A stretch of DNA of 64,000 bases, from contig CAWFYC010000023.1 in the NCBI GenBank assembly GCA_963819855.1, forward strand, positions 62,001 to 126,000. Reading direction: 5' to 3'. A program made the position numbers and the translations under genes. Origin of the DNA: JAMXLO01 sp963819855. Its GTDB lineage: Bacteria > Pseudomonadota > Alphaproteobacteria > Acetobacterales > Acetobacteraceae. The notes beneath the pieces were generated by a model. That model did no database searches. It saw nothing but the letters and a program-made list of their open reading frames with translations, and had not been told where the DNA came from. This document shows, one piece after another, positions 1 to 8,468 of this stretch. Every line of letters starts with the position of its first letter. The first letter of the stretch is position 1.

Positions 1-285
1 TATTTCGCCGCGCCGCGGCCGACGGTGGAACGCGATGGCCTGCTGATCGTCGTTGACGACGAACGGATGCAGTTCCGGCCGGGCGAGCAGCCGGTCGACC
101 GGCTGGTGCGGTTCCGTTCCCTCGGCTGCTATCCGCTGTCGGCGGCGGTGAAGTCGTCCGCGGCCAACCTCGAGGAGATCGTCGCCGAAATGCGGACCAC
201 GCGCGAGTCGGAACGCGCGGGTCGGCTGATCGACCAGGACCAGGACGCCTCGATGGAGAAGAAGAAGCGCGAGGGGTATTTCTGA
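1..285 (+). CDS. cysD: Sulfate adenylyltransferase subunit 2, C-terminal part
   Basis: The reading frame is open from the window edge to a TGA, so the N-terminal two thirds are missing. The visible residues match the C-terminus of CysD, with the conserved block RSLGCYPLSAAV and the ending MEKKKREGYF. CysD is the ATP-pyrophosphatase-type catalytic subunit that makes adenosine 5'-phosphosulfate from ATP and sulfate in the cytoplasm, driven by GTP hydrolysis in CysN. Its stop codon overlaps the start of the next gene by one base (TGATG), which implies translational coupling with cysNC. The identification is secure although only about 94 residues can be read. Confidence 0.95.
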   Translation, partial: YFAAPRPTVERDGLLIVVDDERMQFRPGEQPVDRLVRFRSLGCYPLSAAVKSSAANLEEIVAEMRTTRESERAGRLIDQDQDASMEKKKREGYF

Positions 286-2126
286 TGCCCGACTCCCTCT
301 TGCGCGTGCTGGCCTGCGGCTCGGTGGATGATGGCAAATCGACGCTGATCGGGCGGCTGCTGTTCGAATGCGGCACCATCCCGGATGATGTGATGGCGGC
401 ACTGGAGCGCGACAGCAAGCGCTTCGGCACCGTGCAAGGTGGCACCGACTACGCGCTGCTGGTCGATGGGCTGGCGGCTGAACGCGACCAGGGCATCACC
501 ATCGACGTCGCCTATCGGTTCTTCGAGACCCCGCGTCGGCGCTTCATTCTGGCCGATGCGCCGGGGCACGAGCAGTACACGCGCAATATGGTGACCGGCG
601 CCTCGGCTTCGGATGTGGCCGTGCTGTTGGTCGATGCGCGCAAGGGTCTGCTGGTGCAGACCCGCCGGCACGCGGCGATCGCCTCGCTGCTGGGCATCCG
701 GCAGGTCGTGCTGGCCGTGAACAAGATGGACCTGGTCGGCTTCGACCAGGCGGTATTCGACAAGATCGTCACCGACTTCTACGCATTGCTGGGCAAGCTG
801 GGGCCGCTGGCGGTGACCGCGATCCCGGTCTGCGCACGCGATGGCGACAACGTGACGGCACCGAGTACCCGCATGCCCTGGTACTCCGGCACGACCCTGC
901 TGACCGCTCTGGAAGGTGCAGAGCCTACGTCACATGTCGCCGAGCGGGCGTTCCGCATGCCGGTGCAGCTTGTGGCACGGCCAGACCACACGTTCCGTGG
1001 CTATGCCGGCACGGTAGCGACCGGGACGATCCGGCCGGGTGCCGCGGTGGTGAACGCGGTGTCCGGCACCGAGGCCAAAGTGTCGCGGATTGTCACCATG
1101 GATGGCGAGCTGGCGGAAGCGATGCCGGGGCAGGCGGTGACGCTGGTGCTGGATCGTGAGATCGACGTCTCGCGCGGTGACGTGCTGGCGGTGGCGCCGC
1201 CTCCGGCGCTGGCGGACCAGGTGACCGCCTGGGTGGTATGGATGGACGAGACATCGCTGTTCCGCGGCCGCGCCTATCTGATCATGCTTGGGACCCGTGC
1301 AGTGACCGGGACGATCACCGAGATCACCAACCGGCTCGATGTCGATACGCTGGCCGAGGTGCCGGTGCGCGAACTGGGTCTGAACGAGATCGGCAAGGTG
1401 ACGATCTCGTTGGCGCAGCGCGTGCCGTGCGAGCGCTACGCGGTGAGCCGGGAGCTGGGCGGGTTCATCCTGATCGACCGGCTGACGCGCAACACGGTCG
1501 GTGCCGGCATGGTGACCGACCTGCGCGCGGGGGCCAACAACATCCACTGGCACCGGCTGGACGTGGACAAGCACGCACGTGCCGGCCTGATGGGGCAGAA
1601 GCCCGCGGTGCTGTGGTTCACGGGGCTGTCGGGCGCGGGGAAATCGACCATCGCCAATCTGGTGGAGAAGGCACTGCATGCGCAGGGGCGCCACACCATG
1701 AGCCTCGATGGCGACAATGTGCGGCACGCGCTGAACCAGGACCTCGGGTTTTCCGAGGCGGATCGGGTGGAGAACATCCGACGGGTCGCCGAAGTATCAA
1801 AATTGTTCGTCGAGGCGGGGCTGATCGTGCTGGTGTCGTTCATCTCGCCGTACCGGGCGGAGCGGATGCTGGCGCGGGACTGCGTCGAGGAGGGCGAGTT
1901 CTTGGAAATCTTCGTGAACACGCCGGTGGACGAGTGCCGTCGGCGGGACCCCAAGGGATTGTACCGGCGGGCGGACGCTGGGCAGATTCGGAACTTCACC
2001 GGGGTGGATGCACCGTACGAGGAGCCGCTGGACCCCGAGATGCGGCTGGCGACGATGAGCGCGGCGCCCGAGGCGCTGGCGGAACAGGTAGTGGGCGAGT
2101 TGCGGCGGCGGGGGATTATTGGGTAA
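285..2126 (+). CDS. cysNC: Bifunctional sulfate adenylyltransferase subunit 1/adenylylsulfate kinase
   Basis: This 613-residue protein fuses a CysN GTPase to a C-terminal CysC APS kinase. The N-terminal GTPase shows GSVDDGKST (P-loop, about residues 12-20), DAPGHEQYTRNM (G3) and NKMD (G4), followed by EF-Tu-like beta-barrel domains. A second P-loop, GLSGAGKST, lies near residue 448 and opens the kinase domain, which continues with the DGDNVRHALN block. The two activities make APS and then PAPS for sulfate assimilation or sulfation. The fusion is common in alphaproteobacteria. The start overlaps the cysD stop, and the end overlaps the only possible start of the next gene. Confidence 0.96.
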   Translation: MPDSLLRVLACGSVDDGKSTLIGRLLFECGTIPDDVMAALERDSKRFGTVQGGTDYALLVDGLAAERDQGITIDVAYRFFETPRRRFILADAPGHEQYTRNMVTGASASDVAVLLVDARKGLLVQTRRHAAIASLLGIRQVVLAVNKMDLVGFDQAVFDKIVTDFYALLGKLGPLAVTAIPVCARDGDNVTAPSTRMPWYSGTTLLTALEGAEPTSHVAERAFRMPVQLVARPDHTFRGYAGTVATGTIRPGAAVVNAVSGTEAKVSRIVTMDGELAEAMPGQAVTLVLDREIDVSRGDVLAVAPPPALADQVTAWVVWMDETSLFRGRAYLIMLGTRAVTGTITEITNRLDVDTLAEVPVRELGLNEIGKVTISLAQRVPCERYAVSRELGGFILIDRLTRNTVGAGMVTDLRAGANNIHWHRLDVDKHARAGLMGQKPAVLWFTGLSGAGKSTIANLVEKALHAQGRHTMSLDGDNVRHALNQDLGFSEADRVENIRRVAEVSKLFVEAGLIVLVSFISPYRAERMLARDCVEEGEFLEIFVNTPVDECRRRDPKGLYRRADAGQIRNFTGVDAPYEEPLDPEMRLATMSAAPEALAEQVVGELRRRGIIG

Positions 2127-2817
2127 CGGGCAGCTTACAGGCCCCCTCCCCCCAACCGCCTCCCCCAAGGGGAGGGGGAGTTCGGTTGCGATATCTGCTC
2201 CCCCTTCCCTTGCGGGAGGGGGTTGGGACGAGGGGGCCTCGCCGCTTGCCGCGCTTGCCGGCGAAATCCGCGCCTGCCGTGTCTGCGCCGCGCACCTGCC
2301 TCTCGGCCCCCGCCCCGTCTTTCGCGCCTCCGCCACCGCGCGCCTGTTGATCGTCAGCCAGGCGCCGGGCACCAAGGTGCACGAGACCAGATTGTCATTT
2401 AACGACCCATCCGGCGACCGCCTGCGCGCGTGGCTGAAGCTGGGCCGCGAAACCTTCTACGACGAGACCTGCATCGCCATCGTGCCGATGGGCCTGTGCT
2501 ATCCTGGTCGCCTGCCGAACGGCGGCGACGCGCCACCGCGCCCGGAATGCGCGCCGCTCTGGCACGAGCGACTGCTGGCGCTGATGCCGGAGATCCGCCT
2601 GACGCTGCTGGTGGGTAGCTACGCTCTGACGCACGCGCTGGGCCGTGGCGCGATGACCGAGCAGGTGCGCGGCTTCCGCGCGTATCTGCCGCGGTATTTC
2701 GCCCTGCCACATCCGTCCTGGCGCACCACCGCCTGGGAGCGGCGCAATCCGTGGTTCGGCGAGGACGTGCTGCCCGCGCTGCGCCTGGCGGTCGCTGAAG
2801 TACTCCGCGGCGCGTAG
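2119..2817 (+). CDS. Uracil-DNA glycosylase family protein with a repeat-encoded N-terminus
   Basis: The core (from about residue 46) resembles a subgroup of the uracil-DNA glycosylase superfamily. It has a CRVC pair near the N-terminus, then LLIVSQAPGTKVHET as the active-site water-activating region, FNDPSGDRLR, the GLCYPGR block and a terminal HPSWRTT motif. The role would be excision of uracil or another damaged base. The only in-frame start upstream of the core is TTG 2119, inside the last codons of cysNC. The first 40 or so codons therefore run straight through a large palindromic repeat. The true N-terminus is uncertain and the element may have displaced the native start. Confidence 0.75.
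   Translation: MGNGQLTGPLPPTASPKGRGSSVAISAPPSLAGGGWDEGASPLAALAGEIRACRVCAAHLPLGPRPVFRASATARLLIVSQAPGTKVHETRLSFNDPSGDRLRAWLKLGRETFYDETCIAIVPMGLCYPGRLPNGGDAPPRPECAPLWHERLLALMPEIRLTLLVGSYALTHALGRGAMTEQVRGFRAYLPRYFALPHPSWRTTAWERRNPWFGEDVLPALRLAVAEVLRGA
2140..2238. repeat. Large C/G-rich palindromic element
   Basis: Two 41-base arms (2140-2180 and 2198-2238) are imperfect reverse complements around a 17-base spacer. The left arm begins GGCCCCCTCCCCCCAACC and the right arm ends GGTTGGGACGAGGGGGCC. It looks like a dispersed REP/BIME-type or palindromic protein-insertion-type element. It lies between cysNC and the glycosylase core, but in frame with the latter. Confidence 0.8.
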
Positions 2818-2890
2818 TGGGGCATGGCGGACGAGCGGTGCGTCGATCGGCGCCGTCGCCTGCCCTCGCTATACCAGCCGCGCCAGCACC

Positions 2891-3508
2891 TCACTGTTCC
2901 GCGGCGAGCGCCTTTCGAACATTGGGCAGGTCGCACATACGCCGGTAGTGTTCGGCGACCCTCGGGTAGTTTGAGCGCTCGATGCGGTCGAATTCCATCC
3001 AGCTCGTTACGGTGTAAAGATAAGGATCGCAGATCGTGTAGGTATCTCCCATGGCCCAGGGGCCGCGGAAGGCGTGGTTCTCGATGTAGGACCAACAGGA
3101 GGCGATCACCGCCGGAGCAGCCTGTTTCATTCCTTCGATCGCCGCCGGATCACTGGCCCATCTCTGAGGCCTCCACAAATGCCCATGCGCGACGTGAAAC
3201 GTCGCGCAAAGGTAAGCGTTGAATTCCTGTATCTGAGCAAAGGCGAAGGGATCGCTCAGCGGCGCGAGTGCAACCGCAGGATAGCGCTGCGCGATATAAG
3301 CGAGCAAAGCGGGGGTTTCGGTCAGCACTCCGTGTTCCGTCAGCAGGGCCGGCACCCGACCCGTGGCATTCACTGCCAAGTACTCCGGGCTGTTCTGCTG
3401 ATTGGATGAAGTATCGATTCGAATCGTCGTGAATTCAGCGTTAGCATCCAGCAGAGCGATGTGCGTCGCGCGGGCGCACGTGTTGCGTGCGTAATAGAGT
3501 GTCAGCAC
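2891..3508 (-). CDS. Glutathione S-transferase family protein
   Basis: The 205-residue length and the N-terminal thioredoxin-like half fit a bacterial cytosolic GST. The opening MLTLYYARNTCARATH places a Cys where beta-class GSTs have theirs. GRVPALL gives the cis-proline loop, and LTETPALLAYIAQRYP gives the SNAIL/TRAP-like glutathione gamma-glutamyl site. The C-terminal half is the usual all-helical domain. It probably conjugates or reduces electrophiles using glutathione, and the substrate cannot be told. The start is GTG, preceded by a GGGAGGG Shine-Dalgarno. It is a lone gene on this strand, and the roughly 270 bases upstream of it show no other gene. Confidence 0.88.
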   Translation of the reverse strand: MLTLYYARNTCARATHIALLDANAEFTTIRIDTSSNQQNSPEYLAVNATGRVPALLTEHGVLTETPALLAYIAQRYPAVALAPLSDPFAFAQIQEFNAYLCATFHVAHGHLWRPQRWASDPAAIEGMKQAAPAVIASCWSYIENHAFRGPWAMGDTYTICDPYLYTVTSWMEFDRIERSNYPRVAEHYRRMCDLPNVRKALAAEQ

Positions 3509-3778
3509 GGCATGAACCCTCCCTTTGTCAGCCGCTCAGAGCGGCGACGTCTAGATCTTGACACAGGCGGTCGTACTCGCGCGGGCGCCGCTGCACGGCA
3601 TCGCGCCGTAGTGTGATAGAGGCTGGCCAACAAGCTAACTGGTCCCACAGCCCACGAACAGATCAGCGGTGTGTGGTGCCCTCCGGCGCGGCCAAGCTAC
3701 TGGCCGAAACACCCTCCTTCGGGCGCAACTGTTCTTCGGCCAGCGAAACCCACCACGATACCTGGGCCACGCCCGAAT

Positions 3779-5044
3779 CTACAGTGCAACCGCCGCCACG
3801 ATCCCACCCGCTGCCAGCAGCGCCAACGCCGCCGGCGCGACGCGCACGTGTGCATCTGAATACACAATCGCATACACCGCCTTGATCAGGTTGTTCGACG
3901 ATGCGGCGACCAGGATGGCACCCATGCCGATCCGTACCGTGATCTGCGCCGCATCGCCTTGTGCCAGATTCAACACGAACGGATCGATGTCTGACACACC
4001 GACGATGGCCGCCAGCGCGTAGACACCCGCCGAACCGAATCGCTGCGTGGCCCACGACGATGCGATCGAGATCACCACGAACAGCACGGCGAACGTTGCG
4101 GCGGTGACCAGCTCCAGCGGGTTGCTCGGCGCAATGGTGTGCCCCGCATCTGCCAGGTGCGGGCCGCCGATCCAGTACCATCCCAGTGACAGCACCAGAC
4201 CTAGCGCCGACAGCACAAGCAGCGACGGTGCCAGCGCCAACGCCAGATCGCGATTGAACACGAAGATGATGATCAGCAGCCGCAGGTACATGATCGCGGT
4301 CGCCAGCACGATGCCCGCCTCGAGTTGCCGCACGGCGGATCCTGTCGTGCCCGCCTGCCGGGCCAGTACCAGCGTCGTCGCGGTGGACGAATAGAGGCCC
4401 CCCAACAGCGCCACCAGAATCCCGGCCCCCGGCGGCGCGATGTAGCGTTGCAGCAGGTAGCTGGCGTACGAGACGGTGGAGATCGCGACCATCGCCAACC
4501 AGACCTGGTGCGGCGTGATCGGGGTGAGATCGGTCACCGGCGTGTCAGGCAGCAGCGGCAACACCAAGCCGGTGATCAGCAGGAACCGCCCGGCATTGAC
4601 GATCTCGACCAGTTCGATGCGCCGGGCAAAGCCGTGCAGTTCCTGTCGCGCGGTAAGCAGCAGCACCGCCGCGACGGTGGCGCCGATCGCGACCCATGGC
4701 GGTTCGGCGAGTGTCACCGGCCCCAACAGAAAAGCGAGCACGTTGCAGATCGGCACCATCAGGCCGACGTTGGGGAACCCCTCGGCGTCGGTCTCATCGA
4801 GGCGACGCCAGTAATGGCAAGTAAGCCAGGCGCTCAGCGCCAGCAACCCCGCGCTGAACGGCACCAGATGTGCTGTATCGAGCCGGTACAACAGCGCCCC
4901 GGTCAGCGCCAACAGAGGAAAGCTGCGCACCCCGCCCGGGCGCTTCTGATCGAGGCGGGCGTAAAACTCCTCGAACGCGACGCCGAAGAAGAACCCAAGG
5001 CCCAGGAGCAGGAGAAGGCTGACGATCGGGGGAGCGCTGGTCAT
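3779..5044 (-). CDS. MgtC/SapB and DUF4010 family membrane protein
   Basis: This 421-residue polytopic inner-membrane protein has an N-terminal MgtC/SapB-like part (first helices, then FEEFYARLDQKRPGGVRSFP, the conserved cytoplasmic loop with RxFPLLAL) and a C-terminal DUF4010 part with many hydrophobic segments and a GVSDIDPFVL block. The family is widespread and its function is not established; MgtC itself inhibits F-type ATP synthase in pathogens. The gene is divergent from the nitroreductase, with a short shared upstream region. Family placement is confident and the function is unknown. Confidence 0.85.
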   Translation of the reverse strand: MTSAPPIVSLLLLLGLGFFFGVAFEEFYARLDQKRPGGVRSFPLLALTGALLYRLDTAHLVPFSAGLLALSAWLTCHYWRRLDETDAEGFPNVGLMVPICNVLAFLLGPVTLAEPPWVAIGATVAAVLLLTARQELHGFARRIELVEIVNAGRFLLITGLVLPLLPDTPVTDLTPITPHQVWLAMVAISTVSYASYLLQRYIAPPGAGILVALLGGLYSSTATTLVLARQAGTTGSAVRQLEAGIVLATAIMYLRLLIIIFVFNRDLALALAPSLLVLSALGLVLSLGWYWIGGPHLADAGHTIAPSNPLELVTAATFAVLFVVISIASSWATQRFGSAGVYALAAIVGVSDIDPFVLNLAQGDAAQITVRIGMGAILVAASSNNLIKAVYAIVYSDAHVRVAPAALALLAAGGIVAAVAL

Positions 5045-5114
5045 AGTCTGGCCGATCCTGCACCCTTGGCGAATGCTGGGCTATGTTGGCGCGAACCAGA
5101 ACGAGGAGACGGCC

Positions 5115-5750
5115 ATGGACGACCTGTTCCAGATCATGCAGACCACGCGCTCGATGCGGAGGCTCAAGTCGGATCCGGTGTCGGACGAGTTGATCCGTAA
5201 AATTCTGGAGGCGGGTGCCTGCGCGGCGAACGGCGGCAACACGCAGCGCTGGCGGTTCCTGGTGGTGAAGGACCCGAAGATCAAGCAGGCGGTGCAGGTC
5301 TGGTACAAGAAGGCCTTCGACGAGGTGGTGGGGCCACGCTACGCGACCAGCGCACCGCCGCCCGGCGTGACCGCGGAACGCTACGCGCGGCAGCACTCGG
5401 CGGTGCAGTACCTGACCGATCATTTCCACGAGGCGCCGGTGTGGATCGTCGCCTGCATCGACGAGGGGACGGCGCAGCCGACGCGCTGGTCCGGCGCGTC
5501 GATCTATCCGGCGGTGCAGAACATGCTGCTGGCGGCGCGCGCGCTTGGGTTGGGCTCGACGCTCACCACGCGGCATCTGTTGTACGAGAAGGAGGCGGAG
5601 GCGGCGATGGGCCTGCCGGACGGCGTGCACTCCTACGCCATTCTGCCGATCGGCTATCCGATGGGGCGGTTCGGGCCGGTGGGGCGCGGCAAGCTTGCGG
5701 ACATCACCTACCAGGATGCGTGGGGCAAGCCGTACGCCGCGATGAACTGA
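5115..5750 (+). CDS. Nitroreductase family protein
   Basis: This 211-residue FMN-dependent oxidoreductase shows the N-terminal TTRSMRRLKSDPVSDELI block that contacts FMN phosphate, then AANGGNTQRWRFLVV, and a C-terminal ILPIGYPMGRFGPVGR block. Members reduce nitro groups, enones or quinones with NAD(P)H in the cytoplasm. The start at 5115 is chosen because GAGGAGAC lies just upstream and the domain begins there; an in-frame ATG 14 codons earlier is less likely. The next gene follows 11 bases after the stop, so the two are probably co-transcribed. Confidence 0.88.
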   Translation: MDDLFQIMQTTRSMRRLKSDPVSDELIRKILEAGACAANGGNTQRWRFLVVKDPKIKQAVQVWYKKAFDEVVGPRYATSAPPPGVTAERYARQHSAVQYLTDHFHEAPVWIVACIDEGTAQPTRWSGASIYPAVQNMLLAARALGLGSTLTTRHLLYEKEAEAAMGLPDGVHSYAILPIGYPMGRFGPVGRGKLADITYQDAWGKPYAAMN

Positions 5751-5761
5751 AGGAAACGCGC

Positions 5762-6310
5762 ATGCCACGCATCCAGCCGATCGCCGCCAAGACCGATCTC
5801 GCGCCCGAAAACCAGCACGTGTTCGATCAGGTGATGGGCGTGTTCGGCCGAATACGCGGCCCGTTCGGTGTCCTGCTGCACAGCCCGAAGCTGGCCGAAC
5901 GCCTGCTGCCGATGGTGCCGTTCGCGCGCGAGGGCACCATCGTCGAGCCGCAACTGCGCCAGATCGCGGTGCTCGCCGCAGTGCGCGAGCGCGAGGCGAA
6001 CTATGTCTGGGCCGCACAGGTGGATGCTTCCCGTCGCGTCGGCCTTCGCGACGAGGTGATCGACCTGTTGCGCGCCAAGGGCGATCCGGCCGGACTGCCG
6101 CCGGACGAACGCGACATCGTGGTGTACGCGCGGCAGCTCATGCGTACCAATCGCGTCGAGCAGGCGGTGTTCGACGCGCTGAAAGAACGTCACGGCGTGC
6201 AGTGGCTGGTCGAGCTGACGGCAGTGGCGAACTTCTATGTCGCGTTGTGCGGTGTGGTGAACGCGTTCGAGGTACCTGCGCCGCCCGACGGCGACCGGTT
6301 CGCCGGCTGA
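5762..6310 (+). CDS. Carboxymuconolactone decarboxylase family protein
   Basis: This 182-residue all-helical protein matches the CMD/AhpD-like fold. The segment LRQIAVLAAVREREANYVWA followed by QVDASRRVGL corresponds to the CMD core helix pair. The redox CxxC of AhpD is absent, so a peroxidase role is unlikely and a decarboxylase or hydrolase-like role is more plausible. GGAAACGC supplies a ribosome site 11 bases after the nitroreductase stop. The pairing with a nitroreductase suggests a small redox or aromatic-breakdown operon, but the substrate is unknown. Confidence 0.82.
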   Translation: MPRIQPIAAKTDLAPENQHVFDQVMGVFGRIRGPFGVLLHSPKLAERLLPMVPFAREGTIVEPQLRQIAVLAAVREREANYVWAAQVDASRRVGLRDEVIDLLRAKGDPAGLPPDERDIVVYARQLMRTNRVEQAVFDALKERHGVQWLVELTAVANFYVALCGVVNAFEVPAPPDGDRFAG

Positions 6311-6329
6311 TCGTCTCCAAACTCGCACG

Positions 6330-6710
6330 TCACTGGATCGACAGCATCATCGGCACATCACGCCGGTCCGGGCAAGTCATGACGCCGTCGTAGAGACCCT
6401 TCAGACGCCCGTGAAACGTGCAGGCCGTCCCTTCGATCAACAGCGTCGCGGTTGCCTCCCCTGACGCATCCGAGAGACGCAATAACAATTCGCCGGTCTT
6501 CTCTTCCGGACCATTTGCGCTGCAAAGCCCGATATGCGTGAGACTGAGCGGGCCGGTCCAGCGCCGACCCGCGCCATCCGCCTGTTCCGCCACCGTTGCG
6601 GTCAGGGCCCATTCTCCGAGTATGCCGAATTGGCCACTGACCGAGCGCGTCTGCGCACCTGACGGCGCAGCCGATCCGATCAGCAGCATTGCCAAGACCA
6701 CGGGCCGCAT
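6330..6710 (-). CDS. Small secreted hypothetical protein
   Basis: I do not recognise this 126-residue family. It starts with a typical Sec signal peptide (MRPVVLAMLLIGSAAPSGAQ) and is then a small beta-rich sequence with two cysteines (near LCSANG and TACTFHG) that could form a periplasmic disulfide. It lies two bases downstream of the stop of the TPR gene on the same strand, so the two were probably one operon. It converges on the CMD-family gene. Confidence 0.6.
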   Translation of the reverse strand: MRPVVLAMLLIGSAAPSGAQTRSVSGQFGILGEWALTATVAEQADGAGRRWTGPLSLTHIGLCSANGPEEKTGELLLRLSDASGEATATLLIEGTACTFHGRLKGLYDGVMTCPDRRDVPMMLSIQ

Positions 6711-6712
6711 TG

Positions 6713-8309
6713 CTACTTCGCACTCGCCAGGTAGGCGCGTGCGTCCCTTACCTCGGGCCTGCTCACGTCGGGAGCTGAAGCCAGTGCGACGGCGGTGGCG
6801 TAGTATTGCCGCGCCTTGGTGCTGTCCCCTAAAGCTGCCGCGGCCTTAGCTGCGCCAAGGATCGCGTTGAGGCGATTGGGTTCCTTGCGAATCGTTGCCT
6901 CGAAAGCTGTGAGCGCCTCCGACGCATTGCCGTGCAGGAGCAACATGGAACCATACAGTTCCCGGGCCGGCGCCAGTGGGCCCGGGGTGACCGGGTGCTT
7001 CTCGGTCCGGTCTTCCGCGTCAGCGGCATCGGCCAAGGTCTTCAACGCCTCATCCTGGCTTCCAGCCGCGAATTGCGTCCACGCGGTCGCGACCCGCGCC
7101 TGAATGTCGACCTGCTCGGCCCAATAGGTGTCGTTCTTCTCGCGCAGCTGATCACGCAGCTCGGTCAGCCGGGCGATGGCAGCCTGGGCCGGCGCGATGT
7201 CACCGCTCCGGGCGGCGCCGAGCGCCTTGGCGAACCAGGTGATCGCGGTTACGGACGGCAGGGGGCTGGGTCGAACCTCCAATGCTTCCGCCTGCTTCCA
7301 GTCGCGGCGCTCGACGGCATAGCGTGCCGGCGATGCCGCGAGCGCGAATGGGCCGGCGATGAACGTTTCCGCAAACCCCGACACCGTCTGCATCTCGTCA
7401 AGTACCGCCTTCGCCTTCGCGTCCCGCCCGAGTTGCAGGTAGGCGTAGACTTCATAGTCCATCGCATGCAGTTGGTCGTGCCCGGACTTGTCCTGCCCGG
7501 CGACGCGCGCCGACACCTCGTTCGAATCGATCGAACTCCTGCCAGTTGCCGACACGCGTGAAGATGTGCGACGGCATGTGCTGCGCATGCGGCGCGTCCG
7601 GTGCCACCTTTGCGTAGAGCCGTGCGGCCGTCAGGCCCTTCTCCGCCAGGGCCGGCGAGTCGTAGATATGGATCAGGTAATGCGCGATGCCGGGATGGTT
7701 TGGCTGTCGCTGCCAGATCGCCTCCAGGATCGCGCCGCCCTTGAGTTGATTGGCGTAGGTCTTGTCCGTGGGCGAGGCGGCAACAGCAAGCGCGAGCGCA
7801 TAATAGATCTGTGCTTCGTCGTCGTTAGGATACTTCGCTGCGAGCTGTTCCATCGACTTCAGGTAGTTCAACACGCGGGTGCGGTGATCCACCTTGTCGT
7901 GATCGGTGTACATTGCGGACAGCGCGGTCATATAGTCGCGTTCCCGCTCGGTCTTCGCGCCGACTCCTTGCGCTTTCTCGAGAGCGGCTGCCCCGTCGGC
8001 CAAATTCTTCGCCGGCGGCGGACTGAACGGATTCCACAGCAGGCTCAGCGCAATCCCCCAATAGGCGATGCCACAACCGGGATCCGCCTTCAGCGCGTCA
8101 TTGAAGGCCTGTTGCGATGCGCTGTACCAGAACGAGTGCTGATAGAGCATCCCGCGATCGAATGCGGCGGCGGCTGCTGGCGCGCAGGACGTCTCGAAAT
8201 GCACCTTGCCCAGCTTCGGATCCACCGCCTGAGCCAGCACCGGCTGGCTGAAGGCGATGCCGGCCGCGGCGGCCGCGACAGCGGACAGTACGGTGATGAA
8301 CTTCGTCAT
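6713..8309 (-). pseudogene. Secreted TPR-repeat protein gene with a frameshift
   Basis: The start at 8309 gives a signal peptide (MTKFITVLSAVAAAAAGIAF, cleavage near VLAQA), followed by TPR-like helices (FDRGMLYQHSFWYSASQQAF, IAYWGIALSLLWNP, HYLIHIYDSP, HMPSHIFTRVGNWQE). After WQE the sense continues in another frame with SIDSNEVSARVAGQDKSGHD and further TPRs to a stop at 6713. Removing one base of the AA at 7534-7535 joins the frames into about 531 residues, with similarity on both sides. The likely role is a periplasmic protein-protein scaffold. It is either a recent pseudogene or a sequence error. Confidence 0.75.
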
Positions 8310-8468
8310 GTTGCCCTCCGGGCCGCTTCGGCATGGCGGTTCAAGCGGCGCATGGCCACAGTTGCCTTGCGGCCACCGTAGCTGCGTGTCACAATTTTGG
8401 CGACGGTCGTTTGCGAAGTACTGGTGAAGTTCCGGTAAATTTCCGGGCAATTCATTGCGGGCGGGAGG

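Noticed and set aside
7530..7540. Programmed frameshift in the TPR gene
   Set aside because: There is no slippery heptamer or downstream pseudoknot that I can see, and the family is not known to use one.
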